Part shown: positions 1 to 6,798 of the stretch, in pieces
How positions within the stretch are numbered: the first letter of the stretch is position 1
How the letters are laid out: each line of letters begins with the position of its first letter
NCBI GenBank assembly: GCA_043811005.1
Contig: JBDRNO010000272.1
Span: 1 to 11,575 of the forward strand
Length of the DNA stretch: 11,575 bases
From: JBDRNO01 sp043811005
GTDB taxonomy: Bacteria; Bacteroidota; Bacteroidia; NORP154
Direction: 5' to 3'
The notes under the pieces: model-generated
Told to the model about the DNA's origin: nothing
The model's input: only the letters and a program-made list of their open reading frames with translations
The model's database searches: none
Program-made: the position numbers and the translations under genes

Positions 1-1338
1 ATAATTACCAAACGGAGCCAATAAGGGGGGAGACTTTTCAACGAAAGCACGGATGTTATCACTTAAGGTAAATAATGTGAAATCCTCTGCCAGGTACCCT
101 TGCACTTCGTTTAGCCGGTTCTGGCTTTCGGAGATATTTAACCCTGCCTTCAGGTTATTGAAATAGTTCAAGCCTGATTGCCCCCCAAGGATATACAAAA
201 CAGGCGTGTTTGATTTAAGAATATCCGACAGGAGATTTGTAGAGGTATTAGAGAGTGATGGAATTTGATGAAGAATTATCAGGTTATACTTTTCGATAGA
301 AACAGCTTTGCTGGGATGAGTTTGCTGTAGAGACGCAATTAATAGCACTTCTACCTCATAATTTTCATTCATTTCGAGTGATTGTCTCAGAGCCGATACA
401 TCCGGATGAGGTGAATTAGCCAGTATCAGTATTTTTTGCCTGCTGTCCAGGATATCAATAAAAAAATCCAGTGTGTTATTATTTTTACTTATCTCGTCAT
501 CAATTGCCGACAATCTGACCCGATACCGCTGTATCCCCATTTCGTTGGCTGTCAGCCGTACAGGAACGACAGTATTGAACGAACTGGTGTTGATATCAAT
601 ATTTTTAAAAAAAAGCTCTTCTTTGCCTCTACAAACAGTTACCCGGGTATTATGACCCTCGCATTGTTTGGCATCAACAACTATCTCGATCGGAAATTCA
701 TTTCCCAGGTAGGCAAGCCGGTTATGGGCAACTTTGGACAGGATGATATCTTTCCTGATGCTGGTATCACCCAAGGCAACAGTATAAACAGGTGATTTTA
801 TCTTGTTAACGGAATACACCGGGTTTGAGCCCTTATTGTACAACCCGTCACTCGCCAATATTACCGCCCCGACATTGCGATTGCTGTACCTGGTGTGAAT
901 TTCCTCAAATAATGCCGAAATGTCGGTTTGTTTACCGGTAAAACTGTGATTGATGCCGCTGGTTATCTTGTCACCGAATGAATAGGTTTTTACATCATAT
1001 TTATTACTTAGATCGCTAATAAAGTTGTTTAAGCTTTCCCTATACCCGTTCTTATAGTAAGATGAATCCTTCCCGATAAGCAGCGATTGAGAATCATCCT
1101 GGGCAATTATAATAATGGGCTTTTCAACCTGACGAAAAATCGTTTTCAATAAGGGATTTAATAACAGGAATGCGATCAGCCCTACTACACAGAAGCGAAA
1201 CAGAGCCATCATCCTTTTTAGCCACAGGGGTAGTTCACTAAGATTTTTGTCCTTATTGTAAAGGATAAAAGCATATAAAGCCCCGAGAGCAAAGCAGAAG
1301 ATTATGTACCAGGGAGGGTATTCGGTTATGATAGTCAT
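1..1338 (-). CDS. Membrane-anchored VWA-domain protein, 3' end beyond window (partial)
   Basis: Reading the minus strand from the ATG at 1338 gives 446 codons with no stop up to the window edge, so the C-terminus is missing. Two hydrophobic segments (about residues 10-27 and 45-66) should anchor it in the inner membrane. A von Willebrand A fold follows: strand IIIIAQ, then the MIDAS motif DDSQS (81-85, DxSxS), a likely MIDAS threonine T138 in GKQTDI, and SDG at 163-165 with the distal aspartate. A beta-sandwich-like stretch occupies about 200-295. From about 300 (QKILILANSPHPD) the pattern of strands and the LYILGGQSG turn resemble a class I glutamine-amidotransferase-like fold, without a catalytic cysteine visible in this part. 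Bacteroidota encode many such VWA membrane proteins; their exact role is unknown, probably metal-dependent protein binding in the periplasm. It lies 253 nt downstream of fabG on the same strand. No TAnnTTTG box was found just upstream, so read-through from fabG is possible. The intact frame and domain order make the gene call secure; function is not established. Confidence 0.88.
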   Translation of the reverse strand, partial: MTIITEYPPWYIIFCFALGALYAFILYNKDKNLSELPLWLKRMMALFRFCVVGLIAFLLLNPLLKTIFRQVEKPIIIIAQDDSQSLLIGKDSSYYKNGYRESLNNFISDLSNKYDVKTYSFGDKITSGINHSFTGKQTDISALFEEIHTRYSNRNVGAVILASDGLYNKGSNPVYSVNKIKSPVYTVALGDTSIRKDIILSKVAHNRLAYLGNEFPIEIVVDAKQCEGHNTRVTVCRGKEELFFKNIDINTSSFNTVVPVRLTANEMGIQRYRVRLSAIDDEISKNNNTLDFFIDILDSRQKILILANSPHPDVSALRQSLEMNENYEVEVLLIASLQQTHPSKAVSIEKYNLIILHQIPSLSNTSTNLLSDILKSNTPVLYILGGQSGLNYFNNLKAGLNISESQNRLNEVQGYLAEDFTLFTLSDNIRAFVEKSPPLLAPFGNY

Positions 1339-1390
1339 TCGACATTAAAATTTGTGTAAGCAATCAGTTCTATTGATAAAGTTCTATTTT

Positions 1391-1482
1391 ATTGAATAAT
1401 GAACATTTGAACAATCGAATAATGAATTATGAATTTTTATGTTTTTATTCATAATTCATCATTCAAATGTTCATTATTCAAT
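1391..1482. repeat. Large imperfect palindrome (stem-loop) between fabG and the VWA gene
   Basis: Left arm 1391-1434 and right arm 1447-1482 are inverted copies around a 12-nt loop (1435-1446). The outer 20 bp (1391-1410 against 1463-1482) pair perfectly. The next 8 nt of the left arm (1411-1418) have no partner. The inner 16 bp (1419-1434 against 1447-1462) pair with one mismatch. The arms are themselves degenerate repeats of a 7-8-nt unit resembling AATGAAY. There is no uridine tract beyond the stem in the minus direction, so a simple intrinsic terminator is unlikely, although the transcript of fabG would fold here. Confidence 0.85.
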
Positions 1483-1591
1483 ATTCAAATAGCTATATAA
1501 CAGCTATATTATAACTACTGATTAGTTACAAATTTGTATTACCCACTCACAGAGTATCTTTTGCCTTTAAGTCCTTAATATACATCATCCA

Positions 1592-2338
1592 TCAAGTAAG
1601 CATCCCTCCATCAACATTAATAACCTGCCCGGTGATATAAGCGGCCAGATCAGAGGCGAGGAACAGTGCCAGATTTGCAACATCTTCAGGTGTTCCGCCT
1701 CTTTTTAAAGGGATTGCGTTTTTCCATTCAATAACTATTTTTTCATCCAAGCCCTGTGTCATCTCAGTTTCAATAAAGCCTGGTGCAATAGCATTGCTGC
1801 GGATGTTCCTTACACCAAGCTCGAGAGCTACAGACTTGGTAAACCCGATAATTCCCGCTTTTGATGCAGAGTAATTTGCCTGCCCTGCATTACCTTTAAT
1901 GCCAACAACAGAGGCAATATTGATAATAGAACCCTTTCGCTGCCTGAGCATGACAGGTTGAACAGCTTTGGTTAAATTGAAAACTGATTTAAGGTTAATG
2001 TTCATAACCATATCCCATTGTTCTTCGGTCATTCTAAGCAATAAATTGTCGCGTGTGATCCCGGCATTATTGACAAGTATGTCAATTGTTTTAAAATCAT
2101 CCAATACACTGGCGACCAATTCCTGTGAGCCGGAGAATGAGCTTGCATCAGAAACATATCCTGCCGCCTTAATGCCTTTGCCGTTCAGTTCTTTTTCAAG
2201 GGTTTCCATGTTATTGTCCCTGGCAATATCAGAAAATGCGATATCGGCTCCATGGTCAGCAAGTTTCAGGGCTATCCCCCTGCCTATGCCTCTTGCGGCA
2301 CCTGTGATCAATACTACTTTATTTTCTAATAGTTTCAT
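1592..2338 (-). CDS. fabG: 3-oxoacyl-[acyl-carrier-protein] reductase
   Basis: A classical short-chain dehydrogenase/reductase of 248 residues, the usual FabG length. It should catalyse the NADPH-dependent reduction of 3-oxoacyl-ACP to 3-hydroxyacyl-ACP in cytosolic type II fatty acid synthesis. Visible motifs are the glycine-rich cofactor loop TGAARGIG (12-19), NNAG (90-93), the active-site tetrad N115, S143, Y156 and K160 (YSASK, 156-160), the PGFIETEMT segment after the sixth strand (186-194), and the C-terminal ITGQVINVDGGM. The ATG at 2338 starts 11 residues before the first glycine of the cofactor loop, as usual in the family. No Shine-Dalgarno or TAnnTTTG box is evident upstream. It is divergent from the barrel gene at 2412 with a 73-nt gap. 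The acp and fabF genes are not nearby. Many SDRs share these motifs, but the overall match to FabG is close, so the main uncertainty is substrate rather than family. Confidence 0.93.
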   Translation of the reverse strand: MKLLENKVVLITGAARGIGRGIALKLADHGADIAFSDIARDNNMETLEKELNGKGIKAAGYVSDASSFSGSQELVASVLDDFKTIDILVNNAGITRDNLLLRMTEEQWDMVMNINLKSVFNLTKAVQPVMLRQRKGSIINIASVVGIKGNAGQANYSASKAGIIGFTKSVALELGVRNIRSNAIAPGFIETEMTQGLDEKIVIEWKNAIPLKRGGTPEDVANLALFLASDLAAYITGQVINVDGGMLT

Positions 2339-2377
2339 GTTTTATTTATTTTTTATTTATTTAAGAAGTTATATTCT

Positions 2378-2385
2378 TAATTTTG
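2378..2385 (+). promoter_or_regulatory. Candidate -7 box (TAATTTTG) for the barrel gene at 2412
   Basis: TAATTTTG matches the Bacteroidota -7 consensus TAnnTTTG exactly. No TTG lies 17-23 nt upstream (TTT is found at the 19-nt position), so only half the promoter is supported. Transcription would start near 2389-2391, giving a leader of about 21-23 nt. Confidence 0.5.
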
Positions 2386-2411
2386 TGTCTGTAAAATTAT
2401 AAAAATTAATA

Positions 2412-3119
2412 ATGAAAAGATTAATTATCAATATTATCCTGTTGTTGCTAACCATCAACACCTATTCACAGATATTTTTTGATGGTGGATTAAAAGGCAT
2501 GTTTGGAACCACATGGCTGATAAATGAAAATATATTTAAAGATCCTGATTATAATCACCAGATATCTCCTGGCTATTTCGTTGGCGGAAAGCTCGGCTTG
2601 AATTTTAATGAATCCGTAGAAGTGGTTTCAGAAGTTCTTTACTCCACTTTCAAACAGTCATTTACAATAGATGATTATGGCGACAAGGTAATCAAGATAA
2701 ATTCAATAGATATTCCACTGATGATCCGCCACAATAAAAGCAGTGGGAGTTATTTTGAAATAGGGCCTCAACTCTCTTTATTACAAAAGGTAGATGAAAC
2801 CGGTTTTAATCAGGATAATGACGCTTCCACTTATTTTGATGACAAATATTTATCCGGGGTCATCAGCTTTGGCGGTTATATGATAGGTTGGGATAATTTC
2901 GGTATTTCAGTTGGTTTCAGACTCGTTTTCAGCATGGTAGATATTGTCAGTGGAGGCGTGGCTGATCCCGAAACATATAAAGATAAAGTAGCAAGCTATG
3001 ATTCCTATAAACCAACATATCCGCTCTCGGCTGGGCTTGTTATTGAATTCAACTATGATTTGGGTTACCTTGCAAAAACACCCTGCGGAGGAAGAAGAAA
3101 GTTTTTGATATTTAAATAA
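2412..3119 (+). CDS. Outer-membrane beta-barrel protein, first of a tandem pair
   Basis: A 235-residue protein with a signal peptide: MKRLI, a hydrophobic run to about residue 18, and likely cleavage around YS-Q (18-20). The mature part alternates short amphipathic strands and turns as in the small barrels grouped as outer membrane beta-barrel domain (OMP_b-brl type) in Bacteroidota. Examples are GLKGMFGTTWLINE (26-39), GGKLGLNFNESVEVVSEVLYSTF (58-80), SIDIPLMIRH (98-107) and SYFEIGPQLSLL (113-124). The next gene (3196) is a clear paralogue: KGxFxxTWL, FNES, YST, the IPLxIK/R strand and YFEIGP recur in the same order. The C-terminus continues beyond the last strand (IEFNYDLGYL) into a short basic tail (RRKFLIFK) rather than stopping at an aromatic barrel residue. 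It probably resides in the outer membrane; ligand and role are unknown. A TAATTTTG box sits upstream. A PorT-like role cannot be excluded, but no gliding or type IX secretion neighbour is visible. Confidence 0.85.
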   Translation: MKRLIINIILLLLTINTYSQIFFDGGLKGMFGTTWLINENIFKDPDYNHQISPGYFVGGKLGLNFNESVEVVSEVLYSTFKQSFTIDDYGDKVIKINSIDIPLMIRHNKSSGSYFEIGPQLSLLQKVDETGFNQDNDASTYFDDKYLSGVISFGGYMIGWDNFGISVGFRLVFSMVDIVSGGVADPETYKDKVASYDSYKPTYPLSAGLVIEFNYDLGYLAKTPCGGRRKFLIFK

Positions 3120-3135
3120 TCCGCTACGTATAAAT

Positions 3136-3143
3136 TATATTTG
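3136..3143 (+). promoter_or_regulatory. Candidate -7 box (TATATTTG) before the second barrel gene
   Basis: TATATTTG fits TAnnTTTG, but no TTG lies 17-23 nt upstream. A start near 3147-3149 would give a leader of about 48 nt for the gene at 3196. The alternative is that the second barrel gene is read from the first gene's promoter across the 76-nt gap. Confidence 0.3.
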
Positions 3144-3195
3144 ATCCCAAATTCACATAATTAATTTGTAAAACGACATTCTTATAGTATAATCC

Positions 3196-3921
3196 ATGAA
3201 AAAAGCAATACTAATTACAGCGATTGCATTAGCAGGGCTTACATTTCAGTCGCCAGCACAGAACCTGACCATAGGTGTTAAGGGTTCATTCATCTCAACA
3301 TGGCTGTTTAATAAATATGTATCAGAAGCGCCTGCAGCGGAGCAATATTACGTGCCGTCATTTGGCAACTCGTATGGATTAAGCGCTGCGATCTTCTTTA
3401 ACGAGAGTTTTGGTATTGAAGCGAACTTTTTTTACAGCACACACAGTCAAAAATATGCCGGGGAAGGTTCGCTAACCGAACCTGAATATAGTTCTGAAAC
3501 ATATTATAATAAAATAGAGATACCTCTGCTGATAAAGATCAAGTCCGAACAAGGCGCATATTTTGAGATTGGCCCTATTTATTCGGTTATTTCCAATCCC
3601 ACTTATGAGTACGATACCGACCAGGATATTTTATTTTACATAAAGCATGGGTCTCCAGAAAAGGATATTGAAGATGCGTTTGCAAAAGATGCAATAGAAG
3701 GCATGATTGGATTAGGGGTGGATATTGATCTGTTTCATCACTTTACATTAACAACAGCCCTGAGATTTTCGGCAAGCATAACCGACCTGAAAGGTGTAGA
3801 TGCCACAGGAATAAATTTATCTGATTATGATCCCCCAGCATCAACCCACTCAGCGGCTGCCGGATTCTTACTGGGAATTACTTATAGGATTGGTGGGGGG
3901 AGTAAAAAGAGTAAAAAGTAA
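3196..3921 (+). CDS. Outer-membrane beta-barrel protein, second of a tandem pair
   Basis: A 241-residue protein with a clear signal peptide (MKKAILITAIALAGLTFQSPAQ, cleavage about 20-22). The mature sequence reads like an eight-stranded-type small barrel. It aligns by eye along its whole length with the protein encoded at 2412: VKGSFISTWLFN (28-39), FFNESFGIEANFFYST (67-82), KIEIPLLIKIKS (106-117), AYFEIGPIYSVI (121-132), and late strands FTLTTALRFSASITDL and AAGFLLGITYRI. The two are therefore tandem duplicates that have diverged. After the final strand there is a GGGSKKSKK tail. SKKSKK is encoded by a perfect 9-nt tandem duplication (AGTAAAAAG at 3901-3909 and 3910-3918) just before the stop. 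The region between YFEIGP and the late strands (about 133-170) is acidic and probably an extracellular loop. Function is unknown, most likely a structural or binding role in the outer membrane. Confidence 0.85.
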   Translation: MKKAILITAIALAGLTFQSPAQNLTIGVKGSFISTWLFNKYVSEAPAAEQYYVPSFGNSYGLSAAIFFNESFGIEANFFYSTHSQKYAGEGSLTEPEYSSETYYNKIEIPLLIKIKSEQGAYFEIGPIYSVISNPTYEYDTDQDILFYIKHGSPEKDIEDAFAKDAIEGMIGLGVDIDLFHHFTLTTALRFSASITDLKGVDATGINLSDYDPPASTHSAAAGFLLGITYRIGGGSKKSKK

Positions 3922-4044
3922 ATATTTACCTGCAAAGTACTTTTTTCTCCAGTCAGGCGAATGGGCATTGATTTTTAATTCCTACCATATTATCAAATCA
4001 CACCGTGCCTGCATGACGTGGCAGGGTTAATGCTTTATACTTGC

Positions 4045-4070
4045 TTTTTCCAAGCGAAGTCCTGGAAAAA
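4045..4070. terminator. Hairpin between convergent barrel genes, weak terminator candidate
   Basis: TTTTTCCA (4045-4052) and TGGAAAAA (4063-4070) form an 8-bp stem with a 10-nt loop, placed 2 nt beyond the stop codon of the minus-strand gene and about 124 nt beyond the plus-strand gene. The stem is A/T-rich and no further T-tract follows in either direction, so it could end transcripts of both converging pairs only weakly. The rest of the 151-nt gap shows only a 10-bp palindrome AAAGTACTTT at 3934-3943. Confidence 0.35.
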
Positions 4071-4072
4071 AC

Positions 4073-4771
4073 TTAGAATCTATACCCCAAAGTAAATGCT
4101 ATTGATCCCCATGGTTCAATATCATCAAAATCATCTACCATCCTTTTTACTCCTAATGCACCGCTGAAACTTACATTAATATTACGCATTGGCTGTATAG
4201 AAACACCATTATTCATCATTAAAGAAATAAATGGCTCATCTTCAATGAATCTGTTGTTCATATAGCCCGCCCGGATATTAGGACCAAAAAAATACCTTAC
4301 TCTACCCTGCCCCTTGGGATAAAAATTCATGTCTAATCCTGATATAAAGCTAAAATTATCCTTCCAGTGTCCAATAGCAAATGGGATTTTAATTCCTGTC
4401 GTCCCCGATTCAGAGATGAATTCATAACATACCATTACCCTGTTTAATATTATATCAAAAAAACTAATTGAAATGATATTATTTTTGTAATCAGAAGCAG
4501 AAATACATTTATCAACATTTTCACTATGTGTGGAATACACTTCACTATCACCATTTTTATAAATGATCATAACTACTTCGCTGTAGTTAATTGTATATAG
4601 CGGGCCATCTGGATTTGAAAACTTTTTGTATTTAATTTCAGTACCAGTAATTTCAATGACTTTTGCCTCAATCCTTGAACCATCTGTTTTATAAATAGCA
4701 TCCTGAGAAAAGGATGTTTCTGAGAAACATACCCAAATAATAGTTACAGTCATTAACAATAATACTCTCAT
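4073..4771 (-). CDS. Exported protein with N-terminal small repeat-like domain and C-terminal beta-barrel, second of a pair
   Basis: A 232-residue protein with a signal peptide (MRVLLLMTVTIIWVCFSETSFSQ, cleavage about 22-24). Mature residues 25-80 form a short beta-rich unit beginning DAIYKTDGSRIEAKVIEI and continuing EIKYKKFSNPDGPLYTINYSEVVMIIYKNGD. This pattern is very common at the start of Bacteroidota cell-envelope proteins. A barrel-like part follows, including FYPKGQGRVRYFFGPNIRAGY (150-170) and ending in GYRF, with the terminal phenylalanine expected of a BAM-assembled outer-membrane barrel. It is a clear paralogue of the adjacent upstream gene (4795-5562), which shares the YKKxSNPxGPxY, NFYPxGQGRxxYFxGP and GYxF blocks. 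The 23-nt gap with no promoter box suggests co-transcription. Function is unrecognised. Confidence 0.85.
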   Translation of the reverse strand: MRVLLLMTVTIIWVCFSETSFSQDAIYKTDGSRIEAKVIEITGTEIKYKKFSNPDGPLYTINYSEVVMIIYKNGDSEVYSTHSENVDKCISASDYKNNIISISFFDIILNRVMVCYEFISESGTTGIKIPFAIGHWKDNFSFISGLDMNFYPKGQGRVRYFFGPNIRAGYMNNRFIEDEPFISLMMNNGVSIQPMRNINVSFSGALGVKRMVDDFDDIEPWGSIAFTLGYRF

Positions 4772-4794
4772 TTTTATCCGCTCATTAGTTATAA

Positions 4795-5562
4795 TTAAAA
4801 CTTATACCCTATATTAAATTCAAAATTGATTTTAGGCTCAATATTATCATTAAATTTTGTCTCATTTTCCATTAAACCAAGCCCTCCAATGATAGAAACA
4901 TTAAAGTGTTTGGTCGGTTGATATAATAATCCGTGTTTTACCATAATTGCATAGTGCATACCTTGATGTCTTTCGGCCATAGTAGTATAATATCCATAAT
5001 AAGGATCATAGTAATTATTACGATACTTATAATAATATGAAGCTACAAAAAAAGAAGGTCCCATAAAATACTTTATTCTTCCCTGTCCTGTAGGATAAAA
5101 ATTCACATCAATACCGGTGCCAAAGATCATACTCATTACAAAACTGTTGTTATTATTGGTGTTTTCGCCAATCCCCGCAATAAAGGGTATCCTAAATCCA
5201 ACCATGCCTGATTTTAATATGCGCTCATAAGAGATCGAAACATTTCCAAACATGACATCAAATATATTGTACGCAATAAAATTCTTACCAAAATCCCCTG
5301 CTATGGGATCTATGCGTTTATGTGATATGTTTTCTAAAAAAATCTCATATTCACCGCTTTCATAAATAACCATCAGAACATTACATTTATCAATTATATA
5401 ATCCGGTCCTTCGGGATTTGAATACTTTTTATACTTAATTTCAATAGGTGAGACTTCGGTTATCTTAGCTTTTATTTCTGAGCCATCCGGTATATAAATA
5501 ATATCCTGACTAAAAACAGTTGATGTAAGAATTATCAGGCAAATTAAAACTGAAATTCTCAT
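4795..5562 (-). CDS. Exported protein with N-terminal small beta domain and C-terminal beta-barrel, first of a pair
   Basis: A 255-residue protein with a signal peptide (MRISVLICLIILTSTVFSQ, cleavage about 18-19). Residues 20-76 carry the same IIYxPDGSEIKAKITE / EIKYKKYSNPEGPDYIID / VLMVIYESGEYE unit as its downstream paralogue. The barrel part contains IDVNFYPTGQGRIKYFMGPSFF (151-172) and ends GYKF with a terminal aromatic residue. Relative to the paralogue it has two extra segments: an asparagine-rich turn (NTNNNNS, 134-140) and a tyrosine-rich loop (about 176-192, with 9 Tyr in 17 residues), both probably loops between strands. No TAnnTTTG box is seen upstream; a divergent CAAGATAA on the plus strand (5596-5603) is only a partial match. 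It probably leads a two-gene operon with 4073-4771. Location is likely outer membrane; function unrecognised. Confidence 0.85.
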   Translation of the reverse strand: MRISVLICLIILTSTVFSQDIIYIPDGSEIKAKITEVSPIEIKYKKYSNPEGPDYIIDKCNVLMVIYESGEYEIFLENISHKRIDPIAGDFGKNFIAYNIFDVMFGNVSISYERILKSGMVGFRIPFIAGIGENTNNNNSFVMSMIFGTGIDVNFYPTGQGRIKYFMGPSFFVASYYYKYRNNYYDPYYGYYTTMAERHQGMHYAIMVKHGLLYQPTKHFNVSIIGGLGLMENETKFNDNIEPKINFEFNIGYKF

Positions 5563-5621
5563 AGTTAATAGTATAAAATTTATAAATTAAACGCACAAGA
5601 TAAGCAATTATTACATAAAAT

Positions 5622-5651
5622 AAAAAAAGCGGTAAAATTTATAACCGCTTT
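5622..5651 (-). terminator. Intrinsic terminator of sucD
   Basis: Read on the minus strand, AAAGCGGT and ACCGCTTT form a perfect 8-bp stem (5651-5644 with 5633-5626) around a 10-nt loop. A run of T follows (complement of A at 5628-5622) and then ATTTTATG. It lies about 133 nt beyond the sucD stop and upstream of the next minus-strand gene, so it separates sucD from the barrel pair. Confidence 0.75.
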
Positions 5652-5701
5652 ATCTGGAAGCTATATGTTTTTTAAGTTTATCTTTTCATATCTCTATGTA
5701 C

Positions 5702-5733
5702 ATGAGCACATGAACACACGAATACATGAACAC
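5702..5733. repeat. Four-copy degenerate 8-nt tandem repeat
   Basis: Four adjacent 8-nt units at 5702, 5710, 5718 and 5726 follow the consensus ATGAACAC. Two copies are exact, one has a single change (G at position 5) and one has two changes. It lies between the sucD stop (5784) and its terminator, so it would be in the sucD 3' untranslated region. The rest of the 5563-5783 gap shows nothing else apart from the terminator. Confidence 0.8.
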
Positions 5734-5783
5734 TGATTTACAATATAACCCGATAAGATATTTTATGTCGAATTCATGTTAAC

Positions 5784-6665
5784 TTATACAGTCACACTGC
5801 TCAAGAGCTCACCCATTTTCTTTCCAATAACGGCAGGTGATTCCACCACGTGGATGCCGCATTCTTTCATTATCTCCATTTTTGCCGCAGCAGTATCGGC
5901 TTTGCCGCCAATAATCGCACCTGCATGTCCCATCCTGCGGCCTTTCGGAGCGGTTTTTCCTGCAATAAAGCCAACAACCGGCTTGGTGCCATTCTCTTTT
6001 ATCCAGTAAGCAGCATCCGTTTCCATATTGCCACCGATCTCACCAATCATAATGATACCATCGGTACCGGGGTCTTCCATAAATAATTTTACGGCATCCA
6101 GTATAGACGTCCCGGGAATAGGGTCGCCACCGATACCTATACAGGTGGATTGCCCCATCCCGATCTTGGTTACCTGGTCAACCGCTTCATAGGTCAGTGT
6201 GCCTGATCGTGAAACAATGCCAATTGAGCCGGGTTTATGAATAAATCCCGGCATGATCCCCACTTTTGCTTCACCTGGCGTGATAATACCAGGGCAGTTG
6301 GGTCCGATCAAACGGCAATCCTTACCATTCAGGTACTCTTTAACGATTACCATATCATTTGTTGGAATGCCCTCGGTAATACATACAATCACTTTTATTC
6401 CCGCCTCAGCAGCTTCCATAATGGCATCGGAAGCAAATGCAGGTGGGACAAAAATTACCGAGACATTGGCTTTGGTTTCCTTAACAGCATCAAACACAGT
6501 ATTAAATACGGGCTTGTCTAAGTGTGTTTGCCCTCCTTTACCGGGAGTTACTCCTCCCACTACGTTTGTACCGTATTCTATCATCTGGGTTGAGTGAAAG
6601 GTGCCTTCACCTCCGGTAAAACCCTGGACAACAACCCTTGAATCTTTATTAACTAATACGCTCAT
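5784..6665 (-). CDS. sucD: Succinyl-CoA ligase (ADP/GDP-forming), alpha subunit
   Basis: A 293-residue protein matching SucD in length (about 290) and motifs. With the beta subunit SucC it interconverts succinyl-CoA and succinate with substrate-level phosphorylation in the cytosolic TCA cycle. The N-terminal Rossmann CoA-binding domain shows VVVQGFTGGEGTFHS (11-25), GGVTPGKGG (37-45) and ITEGIP (96-101). GPNCPGIITP (121-130) marks the link to the ligase domain. The phosphorylated active-site histidine is H247 in RRMGHAGAIIGG. The ATG at 6665 places the CoA loop at the normal distance from the start. sucC is not in this window, which is known for some Bacteroidota. Upstream is a -7 box TATATTTG (6773-6766), giving a leader of roughly 95 nt that contains a degenerate CGAAT repeat array. 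It is divergent from mnmE, and its intrinsic terminator is at 5622-5651. Confidence 0.96.
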   Translation of the reverse strand: MSVLVNKDSRVVVQGFTGGEGTFHSTQMIEYGTNVVGGVTPGKGGQTHLDKPVFNTVFDAVKETKANVSVIFVPPAFASDAIMEAAEAGIKVIVCITEGIPTNDMVIVKEYLNGKDCRLIGPNCPGIITPGEAKVGIMPGFIHKPGSIGIVSRSGTLTYEAVDQVTKIGMGQSTCIGIGGDPIPGTSILDAVKLFMEDPGTDGIIMIGEIGGNMETDAAYWIKENGTKPVVGFIAGKTAPKGRRMGHAGAIIGGKADTAAAKMEIMKECGIHVVESPAVIGKKMGELLSSVTV

Positions 6666-6708
6666 ATTAAGTGCTTTATAAATTGATTAAAAAATTGGTT
6701 CATAATTA

Positions 6709-6742
6709 CGCGAATCGCGAATTTAACACGAATTAAGCGAAT
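6709..6742. repeat. Degenerate CGAAT-type tandem repeat in the sucD leader
   Basis: Units CGCGAAT (6709), CGCGAATT (6716), CACGAATT (6727) and AAGCGAAT (6735) repeat with 7-11-nt spacing. If sucD starts near 6760, this lies within its 5' leader. No stable fold or known riboswitch motif was recognised. Confidence 0.6.
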
Positions 6743-6765
6743 CCTTTATTTTAAGTAATATTTAG

Positions 6766-6798
6766 CAAATATAACTATTTTGCCCATTAAATTAACAA
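6766..6798 (-). promoter_or_regulatory. Candidate promoter of sucD
   Basis: On the minus strand TATATTTG (6773-6766) matches TAnnTTTG, and TTG (6798-6796) lies 22 nt upstream, at the long end of the accepted 17-23-nt spacing. A start near 6760-6762 is predicted. Confidence 0.5.

Noticed and set aside
436..795. Plus-strand ORF of 119 codons (and a 60-codon one at 473-655)
   Set aside because: Both are antisense to the open minus-strand VWA gene, whose protein shows clear domains and membrane segments over the same bases. The plus-strand translations show none.
1..1338. VWA protein as part of a BatA/BatB/MoxR aerotolerance operon
   Set aside because: No MoxR ATPase, DUF58 or BatB neighbours are in the window, and the gene's domain order (two TM segments, VWA, GATase-like) differs from BatA.
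1968..2402. Plus-strand 144-codon ORF
   Set aside because: Antisense to fabG, with no recognisable motif.
5702..5733. Possible CRISPR-like array
   Set aside because: Units are 8 nt and directly adjacent with no spacers; no cas genes are present.
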